A stretch of DNA of 64,000 nucleotides. Source: Pseudoscleropodium purum. Lineage: Eukaryota > Streptophyta > Bryopsida > Hypnales > Brachytheciaceae. The position numbers and the translations under genes are program-made. The notes below the pieces were generated by a model, which was not told the origin of the DNA, did not search any database, and worked only from the letters and a program-made list of their open reading frames with translations. Each line of letters opens with the position of its first letter. Within the stretch, counting starts at the first letter, position 1. The stretch spans positions 7,626,001-7,690,000 of the forward strand of contig OZ017803.1 of the NCBI GenBank assembly GCA_963969395.1, read 5' to 3'. This document shows, piece by piece, positions 49,481-60,480 of this stretch.

Positions 49481-50849
49481 TAGCCCCATATTATCTAGAA
49501 GATGTGGAGAAATACAAAATCTATGTGATACAAAATATCAAAAACCCCAAATTATGTAGAAGAAGTGAAGAAATACAAATTTTATGTGAATATAAAGTAG
49601 TAAGCAATTTTTATATTTTTCTTTGAATGGAACAAAAAAGAGGTCAATATTCCTCGGCCTATGTCAAGGAGCCTTCCAATTGAATTTTTTACAAAGTTCA
49701 AATTCATAGAGAAATACAAAGTTCAATGTGGGGGCTACTAATATTTATTGTACTACTATGTCATTAATAGTGAAATTGCATGTAGAAGAAATTCACAATT
49801 TTAAATTCAAATTTAACATTATTTGAAGACTTTGCACTCTAGGCTACAATTGCAATATCTTGTTTTTATCCTATAGAGACAGACTTCTTTGTAGAGTTGG
49901 AATTGGAAAACAATTTTTAAGTTTTTTTAGAATTGGAAATTGATTTTGCTAATTTCTATAGTTTTACAAAAATAGGGGAAAACTAAATTTTAGGAGAAGC
50001 TTTGTCTTGTCAAACTAAAAGCAAGAAAAAGTTTAAGTTCAATGTTAAAACTACTTTCCTAAAAGTTGCTTCTAATACTTTTCATCACCCTCTCCCAAAA
50101 ATTTTGGAAAATGATTTTCAAGTTTTTTAGAATTAGAATTTGATATTGGTGACTTCCATAATGTTTAAAATTTTATGTAAGTAGGGAAAACCTACATTTT
50201 AGAAGAAGCTTTGTCTTCTTGTTAAACAAAAAAGCAACAAAAAATTCCATTTCAATGTAAAATTTTTTTTTTTTGAAAGTTGCATCCTACATTTTTAATT
50301 GGCCTCTCCCTATAATTTTGGTAACCAACATTTCCAATTCATCTCTTGCCAATGTTGCATGTTTCCATATAGAATTCTAAAAAATCTTTTGTCTTTTTTA
50401 CAAACTAAATTTTGCCAACTTTTGCATAGGAAAGTCCATCCAAAGTATGTAAATAGACTAAAGTGATCAATTCATGTCAATCTATAGTTGAAAAATTTAA
50501 GGAAGATAGCATAATATAGTAATAAAATGAAGATCCCACTTTATACATTGTATTTGTATTTGAACAACATGATGATCAATGATGCAATTTGAACTTTATA
50601 AATAAGATTGTTCTAAAGGATCCCCCTATAATTTAATTGGGATTTGAGGCAAGTTCGTATTTTGAGTCAAATAATCAATGACAGTGTGGCAAGAATGCAT
50701 CAACTTTATAAATAAGATTATTTTAAAGGATATCCCCATAATCAAATTAGAATTTGAGGCAAGTCATATTTTGAGTCAAATAATCAATGATAGTTTGGTG
50801 AGAATGCATCAAATATTACAAAAATATCATTTGGTGTAGAGAGACAAAC
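49481..50849. other. AT-rich spacer with several direct duplications
   Basis: A roughly 57-bp pair at 49487-49600 (both with GAAATACAAA...TATGTGA). A roughly 201-bp pair, units starting near 49903 and 50104 (TTGGAAAA...TTTTAGAATT, GAAGCTTTGTCTT). A 110-bp tandem pair at 50592-50701 and 50702-50811 (AACTTTATAAATAAGATT ... GAGTCAAATAATCAATGA). No gene. Confidence 0.65.
50592..50811 (+). repeat. 110-bp tandem duplication
   Basis: Units begin at 50592 and 50702 with AACTTTATAAATAAGATT and share TTTGAGGCAAGT and TTTTGAGTCAAATAATCAAT. About 85-90 percent identity by eye. It lies directly beside MITE copy 3. Confidence 0.85.
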
Positions 50850-51255
50850 TACAGTAGCCAACCCATTTCTGATCACCCCCTATTTTGATTATATAGATTG
50901 CTGTCCTTTTGTTCTAGTAGAGGAGAGTAGTAATTAATTACAACACAGTTTTCAATGCACTTGTAGTGCATTATAATTGGCTGTAAGACTCTCAATATTG
51001 CAAGATTCTCAATATTGCAACCAATCCTTGGTCAATTTTACAACCAACCTATGGTTGGAAATAGGAAGACATGTATGACTAGTATAGGTCAAATATAATC
51101 TTCAACTAAAATATTCATAATAAATATGTTTTGAGAAGTAAAATTAAAAAAAATATAAAAACCTTCCAAACTCTATTTCTATACATGGAAAAATTTCCCC
51201 AATGTTCCAAATACAAAAAATTGCTTTAAGTGGTTGGAAATGGGTTGTGGTATAT
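50850..51255 (-). mobile_element. MITE family 1, copy 3
   Basis: Starts near CAGTAGCCAACCCATTTCTG and ends near GGAAATGGGTTGTGG. The inside (TATGTTTTGAGAAGTAAAAT, CTCTATTTCTATACATGGAAA) aligns with copy 1 in the same orientation. It has an internal 17-bp duplication (CTCAATATTGCAA repeated at 50990-51020). Ends are more decayed than in copies 1, 4 and 5. Confidence 0.8.
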
Positions 51256-51366
51256 GTAGGCTAAAGCCTATAGGGATAGTTTAGAATAGCCTAAATCCAC
51301 TTAGCTGGAGAAATAGAGACATACTCCAAATATGTGGACTCCCTTACCATACTTCCAAAGCAACTC

Positions 51367-51777
51367 TAAGGGAGCTAACCCATTTCTAACCACTTAAGCA
51401 ATTTTGGACACATGGAGTGCAGGTTTTCTAAATGCAGAAATTTTTCGTTACATAGAAATAAATTTTATAAGGATTACATAATTTTCCAGAATTTTTTAGC
51501 TCAAAATATAATTATTATGAATTTTTTTGTCAAACTGTACTATACAACCTATACTAGTGATGTAGGCTTTTCTATTTCCAACCATAGACTGATTGCAAAT
51601 CAACCAAGGGCTGATTGCAATATTGAAAGCCTCACAACCAAATCATCCTGCACCACAACCACCCTAGGAACTGCACCACAACTACAACTTCACAGAATTG
51701 GAACAGCCTACAAGTTTGGAAATGGCGGGGGGCGGGGGGGGGGGGGGTGTGCGATCAGAAATGGGTCGGCTCCCTTA
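51367..51777 (+). mobile_element. MITE family 1, copy 4
   Basis: 411 bp, TAAGGGAGCTAACCCATTTC to GAAATGGGTCGGCTCCCTTA. Good terminal inverted repeat between TA dinucleotides. Near its right end (51726-51748) is a G-tract interrupted by C, possibly a slippage product. Lies only about 110 bp from copy 3 and in the opposite orientation. Confidence 0.9.
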
Positions 51778-52307
51778 TCTCATTATCTTTCAACCACTTC
51801 ATGTGACTCTGCTGCATTCATCCTCATGTCATAAGATCTCGAGTACTGACGCAGATTACCTCCACTAAAACGAACCTCTACTTTTGAAATTCGCAAAATT
51901 AAATCTTAAGAAAACAGATATCGAAAGAAGGCAATCATAAGAAGTCCAAATGCCCCATTCAGGCGAACACAAACCTGCGAGTCTTAACTTGACAAATATA
52001 GAAAAATAATCATGATTAAATTCACTATTGAATTACATGTCCACGAATGGAAGCTCTTGAATCCAGAGTCTTTGTGAACTAATCACCTGAAATTATGAGA
52101 TGGTTGTTAAGTCTAAAATGTAGCCTCTAATATGAGGAAGTATCTATAAGAAACACGGTTTGGACAACTCTACCTACCAGAAATTGCTCAGACACAGGCG
52201 ACTTGGGGTCAGGACTAAGGCAACCTCCATTTCACCTGCACCGAATTTTCTAAATACAAACCATTACATAGGAGAACAGGGCAATGTTTGGTGAGCAAAT
52301 CCTCCAA
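51778..52307 (-). other. 3' region of the kinase gene
   Basis: Downstream of the kinase stop codon, probably 3' untranslated sequence and spacer. An alternative last exon may lie at about 52160-52238: a possible weak donor after GGGCAG at 52316 could join to an acceptor GGTGCAG near 52238 and replace the last two residues by about 20 others. Confidence 0.4.
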
Positions 52308-55300
52308 TTAAAAACCTGCCCACCCTGCTGGTTGTACGCGACTTGCAGGCTCCACACTGCTGCTGTTTGAGGATGCCAGTGCCTTGGGATTAGGGAAGGC
52401 CCTACTTACTGGAGGTGGTGGACTGACCGACTTCCAAGAGTCTCCTCCAGGGTTACTAGACCTAACGTCCTGTTGTCGCATGTTCCTGTCTGCGGATTTC
52501 CCTGAGGAACCAAACATGGAGTCCGTGCTTGCCCTGAGAGGGTTCCCTGGGGTTGGACTGGTAAAACTGGATTGTTTGGGTGGATCCTCGAAAGCTGCCC
52601 ATGAGTTTTGTTTGTTGGAAGAGTTTGAGGAGAGGCCTTCCTGGAGGTCCCAAATTGTTCCACTCTGCGGCTCTGGGCCCTGTAAGTACACACCACGCAA
52701 TTTGGTTTGAGAATTAGAAGCAGAATGTCCTGCCAGAAGCTTCTACGCAAGTCCCTACCAGCATTGCAGTTCAACCTCACAACGGCCTACCAAATAAAAC
52801 AGATTGCAGGGACACAGCGGGACAGTCGACATCGAATTCAAAAGCAAAATTGATTCTCAACTAGGTGACATCCTGTTTTACAGTTAGATAATGCCAGAAG
52901 AAAAAGATAAACAAGGATGTTTATAGATCAGCACTGGAATTTGATAGCACGCAAGATGGACAAACAAACATATGTGCTAACAGTTACTTGCCTGTTCATA
53001 TGATTGCGATGCCCTGCCACGTGAAGCTGAGTTCTGCTGCTGCATCGAATTAGAGTTCCTTGTCGTTCCCGACTGAAGCTGAGACTTAAGGTCATGGATT
53101 TCTTGCCGTTGAGAACGACAGATGGTTGTCAATTTCTCAAATTTCGAGGCTATAACTGTTTTTTCTGATTGGGCCTGTCGCAGTGCTTCATTTAACCTAT
53201 TCACCTCGTCCTTCAACTGATCAAGCGACCTCGACTGCAAAGCTGATTGACTATACTCGGTTTCAAAAGCTGCAAAAGATGAAGAATCGTTGGTAGACTC
53301 GGGTAAAACATGTTTCTGCCTCGACGTCGAAGAACTTCTTCCTGGTTCATCTTCATTCTGCCAACCAGAGCTCTGCCTCGGCTCGTCATCGTAATCACCA
53401 TGCTCCCTGTTCCTAGGGGTCGGTGATGGAACTTGACTTTGCCAAGCCATTCCACTCTTCCCGGGAGGTGAGCTACCATTCTTTGGGGGACTGTTGTTCA
53501 AGTACCTGTTGTTCACGGGCGGACTGGTGGACTTGGCTGGTAGAGGAGCCTTGTTATTGTTGCCACTCTTCTCTTGTCTCGAAACGGGCTCATCTGGTTT
53601 TGCAGCTTGGGCATACTGCGTAGACCAGAAAGCACCTTTTGCAGAGTTAGTGCCCGCAGTTTCAGATGAACGCTGCTCGGGTTCTTTAGGAGGAGTACGG
53701 GACGGTGGAGTTGAGCTAGAGACCTTGACCCCATCCGTAGAACCGCCTAAAAAAATCACAAAGTACAGAGGATCAAATACTCGCCACATGTATATATAAC
53801 ATTTAATAGATCTGTACGTAAAGAAAGTGATAGCAGTATATGGATATGTGTCATGTCCAGTCCACCTGACTTTAGGCACTAAGTGCTAGATATATCGAAA
53901 TCAAAAAACCGAACTAAAACACGATCTTAACCCCCTGAATGGTCGCAAAATTTTTTTGTATTGGAGGATTTCAAACATCTAATACTCACACCTGAGAGCT
54001 CGCTACTCAGCAAAAACATAACCGGCAGGGACTTGACAAGGTTGCTTTCTACGATGAATGGTCAGATCTGACATTATCGGAATTTAGACTTCATTAGTCT
54101 GTTGCATAGAAGCACGAAAATTTGAGTATGTTGATTTTCAGTTCAGAAGCGGTCTTGAAAATGTTGGGTTCCTGGGTTTAAGCAAGAAAAGAATTCTAAA
54201 AATCACTGCATTGAGAGGGTCGCATTTCAACCTCATTCCAACAAGTTTCATTCGAAACTATAAAATCTACACTTGTAACCAGTTCTGGAAAGAACTGAGG
54301 TTAAATTTAATCATTGAAATATTAGTGACAGCACTGGGAATGCCGACTGACAAGAAGATTAAACGACTGTTCTACCAGTTACAAGTTATTCAGACAGATA
54401 AAATTTTAAAATTCAAAACCTACAACTTCTTTTCATACACCAATTACAGATTATTCTCTCAGGTTGCGTTATGAGAGGGATAATTGAAAAATCTTCAAAT
54501 TAGGAGGAGGATAGAAGTCTTTATGGGTTCAGATATGCTAGCGAGCCAAGCAAAGGAGGTAGAGTCTGAGTTTGAGTAAGCACGTTGCTCACCTGCATGG
54601 TGCTTCTTGTATGTAGTCAATGGCTTATTATGTGTAGGAGACTTATCCGGGTGCGCTTTTCGACAATCAGAAGGGAGAGCTTCGTTAACACGCTGCCAGA
54701 CCTGCAGGGCAAGCTGGCAATTAGATCCAAAAGGAAGAAAATCTCGATCTTCAGCAAGCCCCGGCCTAAATCCAGAGCCTTTAGAAGAAAAATTCTCCAT
54801 ATATCTTGCTGCCACAAAAACTAACCTATTCATGTAGAAGAATGGGCCTAGTCCATCAAAGCCCTTGCCTGCATGACATCTGGCCTTGCCTCCGGCGACA
54901 CATTGAGCATGTCTTTGATCAGTCCCGTGATTGCGACAGAGTATTTCGGCATGTCCGGAATTCGGTAGTTGCAATTCAGGATTTGTAGTTTCGACTCACC
55001 ATCGAATGCTGACTTCAGATAGGCGATCCTATATAGGAGACAACCGAGTGCCTGAATTCATCCAAGTACCAATCATTAGTCCAAAGCACTCACCACAGAA
55101 ACCACTTCAGTCCGTACAAATTCATCCAATCAGTAGAAGGATTCTTACCCAGATATCCACCTTCTCGCTAATTAGCTCCTTCTGGTAAAGGTCCCACATC
55201 TGGAAGAGGACGGTCAAGAAACTGAAGTAAAGATCCTAGTTTCGCAAATCAATTCATTCGAAAACAAACACCCGAGTAGCATCAGGCATTGAAGATTATC

Positions 55301-56953
55301 CTTGTATGCCCAACGGGACATAATTGGCCACTTGCATATCGGAATTGAGTTGAAATTTTTCAAGGAAGGTGACAAAAATCAAAAGAAGAATTCATACACT
55401 GTTTGAAACAATAAGAAATATGTTTTGAAAGTTACTATAATCAACTGTAAGCTTCCGAAGTGGACAATCCAATAATTAGCCAGTGCATTTAGGGTTTCTG
55501 CAGAAAGTGCTCATGGGTTATTTAAACTCAACTCCTAGGAATGTTACCTAGTAACCCCTCAGATTACAAAGGAAAGTAACCAAATTTACAATCAAGTAGC
55601 CTAAATCTCATTACAAGCAAGCAGGTCAATTGCCAACAAACCTCTGGTGCTCGATAAGAAGGGGTTGTGAATTTTCTTATACAATCTTCTTCAAGGCCCA
55701 TCTCTTCAGGTGTGTCAAAGTGCTTGTGATTGATAGAAGTGCTTCCGAAGTCACACAACTTCCACGTCCCGTCTGGACCCATGAGCACATTCTCCACTTT
55801 CAAATCCCTGCGCAGAACGCTTAAATTTCTTTTAGTTATTCTCAAACTCATTCTGACCTTGTCTCAGGAAGAAATAGGGGTGAATCTAATGAATAATGCG
55901 ATGGATAACTGCTAGCGAGTATTTTCCTGTGATTCAATCACAAACGTGAAATAATGTTGACTTTAAGCAAAACTCTTATTGATGACAAAAGCTCCAAAAC
56001 AGTGCAATGAGTTCTTGAAAATGCAGAATCTGTGGTTGGCATCTAGAACTTTGCCCAGAAGATGGATTAGTAAATAAATTAGGGTGTGGATTTGCCATGT
56101 CACCGATCCTCGAAACTCTGCCCCGAAACAGCATGTCCACTAGGGTTAATGCACCCACAAAACAAGGTGGGGTTATTCTGAAACCCTAGACAAATAGGAA
56201 AATTTAGAATTAATAGGATTTCCTCCCCCTCAACAACTGACTGATGACGATTTCAGGACACCTACCAACAAACCTTTGAGTCTTCATTACATTCATAACT
56301 TTTTGCATACAGTATTCAAATAAAGCACTCATCGGTGCGATGGAATCCTCTTCCAATTTCCAATAAAAACACATAAACTTTGACCAGCTAAGGGAGGGCC
56401 TTTAGCTCCCCTCCCATAGCAAACGAATGGTAAAGCATTATCGTCATAGCCAAAGAAAAGAGCCGAGGCAATAGATTCCGAACCTGTGGGCAATGGGAGG
56501 CGATTGACAATGCATAGCATACACCGCATTACAAACATCCAGAAACATAAGCAGAATTTGCTTCTCCTCGTAATAGCCTGCGCCTCGATTCTCCAGCACC
56601 AGCGCCAGCATCTTGTGGCAATACTCCATCACCAGAAAGCACTCCTTGGTGCGCCCCAAGTCATACACCACCTGCGCCTGCAGCGTGACAACGTTCGGGT
56701 GGCCCCGCAGCGCCTTCATGACCGCCACCTCCTTCTTCACGAGCTCCACCGACTCACTGTCGTTACAAATTATGTGCTTGAGCGCGTACGTCTTCCCACT
56801 CGCCGACTCCTTGGCCAAGTACACCGATGAGAATCCGCCTTGCGCAATCACAGTCCGCACCTGCAGCTTCAGATCGCCCACGTCCACATGCTTCCCCTCC
56901 AGCGTACTCCCGCCCGCCTCCTTGCTGGGCATGAACTGCTTCAAACGCCACAT
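52308..56953 (-). CDS. NAK-family Ser/Thr kinase, AAK1-like (plant At2g32850 type)
   Basis: Belongs to the Ark/Prk/NAK kinases linked to clathrin-adaptor control; that role is known for animals and yeast and inferred here. Seven exons in coding order: 56953-56484, 55807-55642, 55199-55149, 55051-54869, 54701-54593, 53746-52992, 52679-52308; phases agree, 701 residues. Start MWRLKQFMP is the family N terminus; an in-frame ATG 48 bp upstream is less likely. Kinase: AQGGFSSVYLA glycine loop, ALKH with Lys59, HRDLKVEN with Asp158, CDFG with Asp176, YRAPE, MWDLYQKELISEKVDIWALGCLLYR, so it should be active. Then a Ser/Pro-rich linker (about 327-495), a coiled coil (about 499-552) and a tail with SWAAFEDP, ending GWAGF. 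Introns 4 (CAG|GCAAGG at 54868) and 6 (CAG|GCAAGT at 52991) use GC donors. Confidence 0.93.
56296..56380 (+). repeat. Dispersed repeat B, copy 2, in kinase intron 1
   Basis: TCATAACTTTTTGCATACAG followed by GGTGCGATGGAATCCTC and ACATAAACTTTGA, diverged from 6788-6872. Lies inside the 676-bp first intron of the kinase gene, so it was tolerated there. Confidence 0.6.
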
Positions 56954-57479
56954 CGTGCCCCCACCCAAGGCACCGAAAGCTCCCCCACAACGGGATCCCA
57001 ACCCAAATCACAAAACCAGACAACGCGGGATCCAAACGAAGCAACGCGGGGGATCTAAGCAAGCAAAGGATCCAAGACCCAAACCAAACCCTCCAAAGCT
57101 GGAGTTCAGGATCCCGAGAGGCAATAAGTTAGGGCAGAGCAATGAATGAGGACAGATCTGAGGTGCGTGTCAGCGGGACGGGGCCTCCTTTCCATCGGCT
57201 TCGTAATCAGTGCTCTGGGGGATGCGAGGAATATTGTCCAGGGGATTGATGGGGAGGAAGAGGCGAAACGGGGCTGCGGGAATTCGGAGCACATGGGCGG
57301 GCGATTAGGGCCCAAGCACGGAGTCCGACAGATGAAGATGAAGACGAAGGCGGAGGAGAGAGACAATATCTTCCCCAGGGGGGTTCCGGTCGTGTGGGCC
57401 GGCCATGAGTGGAGATGGGGGTGGGTGGGGGGTGAAGCCGGTATGTTGCGGTTTGGGTGATTGACATTTCAATGTGAGT
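56954..57479 (-). promoter_or_regulatory. Promoter and leader of the kinase gene
   Basis: About 525 bp of GC-richer sequence between the kinase start codon and MITE copy 5. It has CCAA-rich and GGGGGTGG-rich stretches but no certain promoter element. The MITE forms its upstream border and may contribute sequence to the promoter. Confidence 0.4.
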
Positions 57480-57823
57480 TAAGGGAGCCGACCCATTTCC
57501 GGCCACTTAAGCAATTTCACACATCTGGAGCGCTGTTTTTTTTTTGAGTTTAGAAGGATTTCATATTTTTTTCAGAATTTTATTTCTCAAAATTTAATTA
57601 CTATAAATTTTTTAGTTGAAGATTCTGTTTGACACATTCTTGTCATGTAGGCCTTCCTATTTCCAACCATAGGTTCCTTGCAAAATAAACAAAGAGTGCA
57701 ACCAATTGTAATTCGCCACAATTGCATTGGAAATTGTGCCATCATTAATCTCCTACTGATTGGAAAGAATGTAGTCTATATGACGGGAATGGGTCCATGG
57801 TCGGAAATGGGTCGACTCCCTTA
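57480..57823 (+). mobile_element. MITE family 1, copy 5 (best-preserved ends)
   Basis: 344 bp from TAAGGGAGCCGACCCATTTC to GAAATGGGTCGACTCCCTTA. The inverted repeats (AGGGAGCCGACCCATTTCC against AGGGAGTCGACCCATTTCC) differ at one base in 19 and are flanked by TA on both sides. No coding capacity. It inserted just upstream of the kinase promoter. Confidence 0.92.
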
Positions 57824-59650
57824 ATAGATTTTGGGCTAAGAATTTTGTTGCATTCAATCTATACACCAATGATATTTCCAACAACATTGACCAATGGACA
57901 AAACACTAGTACAAAACTACCTCTTCTATTTACATTAGATTTGATAAAATTCTATTTTCTTGAATTATTTTTTTGCACTATTATTTGCTTGATTCTATTG
58001 AAATTTATTAATATTAGTTAAAACCTATTATGTTTAACAAGTTTTAAGAAGTTTTAATAGAAATTGATCTAGATGGAAAATAAGAAATTCAACAAAAAAA
58101 TTTGACAATTTTCTGTTAAAATTTATGAATCTTAAAAAGTTTTTATAAATATTGATAGATTCAACAAAATAAAAGAAAAAAAAATTAAAAAAAATTCCAA
58201 AGAAAAAAAATTTCTCCAAATCTAATGCAAATAGGAAAGATGGTTTTATACTAGTGAAACTTTAGACAAATGTTTGAGCCTTTAAGTTATCACTTTGTTC
58301 TTAGAATTTTTTGCTTTTGCTTTTGAATTTTATTATTAGATTTTATAAACAAAAATCCAGAGAAATAATGTTAAATTGTAGTTAGTTAAGTCCTTACAAA
58401 TATAGTGGTGTACCCTTAGAAGCCTATAGTGCTTACCAATTTTTTATTTCCAAAATGAGTTAGGTGTTTGAGAAGTAGCCAAGCCTACTTTGCAAAAGCA
58501 ATTATAAGATTCCAATTCCAAGGTTGGAACCTAGTTCAAAATCTACAAGTATATGTACTAAAGTCTAGCTACATGAAAGTTAGTAGTTCATAGGAAAAAA
58601 TTATTTTTAAGTTTAAATATACTTGTAGCCAACTAAAACCAAAGTTACCATCTATTCTAAGAGATGTAAAAATACGAGATGTTGGCCTTGTAGATGAAAA
58701 CTCAAGTAGTATGAAAAACAATACAATAAAATACCGAAATAATGTGTTTTTGAGATATAAAAATGCCAAAAGCTCAACAGATTTTGCTTTAACCAAACAA
58801 TTCCTAATCCATTGGATTTGAAAAGAAATAATTACAATAAAGACTTCCTGTGAAAAGTACAAAGTAAGAGCATGAGCCTCCACTAGCAAAGTCAGTTCAC
58901 AAAAATTCTATAGTACAGGAATGATTCTTCCCCAGAGGAATAAAAACAGTAGGTGTTAATTTAACACCTAGGGGTAAAAATGCAAAGTAAGTATGAAAAC
59001 TTGCACTTGACATTTGGAAGCTTCCTAAAAGATACCCAAAAAGTTTCATAATTTTTTGGATTGCAGAAAATGACTCCATGGAAGTCAACTGCATTTACTA
59101 GCAATTGAAAATTCACATAAAATATCCAAGTAGCGATAAAATCTTACTAAAAATTAAGATAGAATGTATAAGCCAAAATCATCTCCCAACTAATTTTCAT
59201 AATGCTCCGACACCAACAAGTACCCGAACTGGATGGCGGCAATGAATATTAACAACTTTCAAGTTTTTACGGCATATTGACCGGCATACCACAATTGTAC
59301 AATGTCCGAATGAAACAAAATTGAATTCTTTTTTTACTATCTTAGACCTTCCAAACAACCCAGGCCAGTCAAAACCTTGGGAAAAAATCAATTCTAACTT
59401 TTGGGTTTTTGACCTTTTTCACTAGCCCGCTAGACAATGGTTTAAGTGTGAAAAATAGTCTGGAAGTAGGGAGCATGGAGTCCCAAGGCTAATTTGGGTC
59501 TTCTAGATACATTGAAGAAATTGGTTTGACATTTGGGGTATTTCTCCAAAAGTTAAATTGATCACAACAATAGGGTAGAATTTTAATGTTAAATTGTTTT
59601 TCTTTTGGTAGTTTTTATTTAGTTTTAGGTAATATGAGGGGAGAAGAGGC
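57824..59650. other. AT-rich spacer
   Basis: No gene. Very AT-rich at 57900-58250. The short minus-strand frames (58569-58889, 59197-59391) are AT-biased and show no domain. Confidence 0.5.
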
Positions 59651-60480
59651 CTTAGAAATGTATAAAAGGCCTCCCTTCCTCTCTCATTTCACCCCTTTTC
59701 ATTTTGATATGTTTTGCCAAATGTGGCCATGCTGTTAAGTTTTTTGGCAATTTGCCCAAAACTCTTGTGATTTTGCAAGTTGAAGCATTTTTCTTGTGTT
59801 TTCATCATTCTATTGTGTTTTCTAGCCCAACTCAAAGGACATGGGGCTTCTTTTGTTTGAGCTTACTTTGCTATTGAAGTTTGAAGTGGTTTTTGTCTTA
59901 ACATTCTTGTGTTTTTGAAGTCTTGAAGTCCTTAGTCACTAATCTCCTTACTAAGCTTTTGTGTGCAAGATTTCCCAACCTTTTGTTGGTGCAATTCTTT
60001 TGGAAGCCTAGACATAAGGATTTATTGTTGCTGAAATTTGTTTGAAGTCTCTAACTATTTTCCATTGAGCTTTTGCATGAGATTTCACAACTTTGTGTTG
60101 GAGAAGATTTCCTTGAAGCCTAGATGTGGAAAAACGTGGAAAAACATGGTCCTATAGTCTCAAGTCAATTTCCAGAGAATTTGGATTGGAATCAAGCCTC
60201 CACAATTTTTATTAACAAAATTGTCTTGAAGTCTTGTTTGTGGAATTGGTACTAATCCACCATTTGGCAAAGTTATCACCTTGGAACAAATTTCATAAAT
60301 CCTATTTTATCACAAGTGTAAGAAGTGTAGAAGTAATTTCACCCCATATGGCAAAACTTTGTTTCTTAAAACTAACTTTTAAAATCTATATTTTGGAACT
60401 AATCCCCAAAATGGCAAAGCTTTGTTTTTGTTATTAATTTTCCATTTTTTGTTTAGTTAAAAGGGTCCTGATATAGAGAC
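59651..60480 (+). other. Possible retrotransposon-LTR-like segment with TATA box
   Basis: GTATAAAAGGCCTCCC at about 59660 looks like a strong TATA box followed by a C/T-rich start region (CCTTCCTCTCTCATTTCACC). Downstream are two related segments (59950-60012 and 60062-60125), both with GAGCTTTTG or AAGCTTTTG, AGATTTC-CAAC, TTGTTGG and GAAGCCTAGA, plus a weaker third near 60190. This would suit an LTR or a promoter of a non-coding unit. No primer-binding site, pol or second LTR was found, so it is only a suggestion. Confidence 0.3.

Noticed and set aside
53213..53799. Several open frames on both strands over kinase exon 6
   Set aside because: Shadows of the Ser/Pro-rich linker and coiled-coil coding sequence of the kinase.
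56954..57001. Upstream in-frame ATG of the kinase (57001) as the true start
   Set aside because: It would add 16 Gly-rich residues not found in the family; homology begins at MWRLKQFMP.
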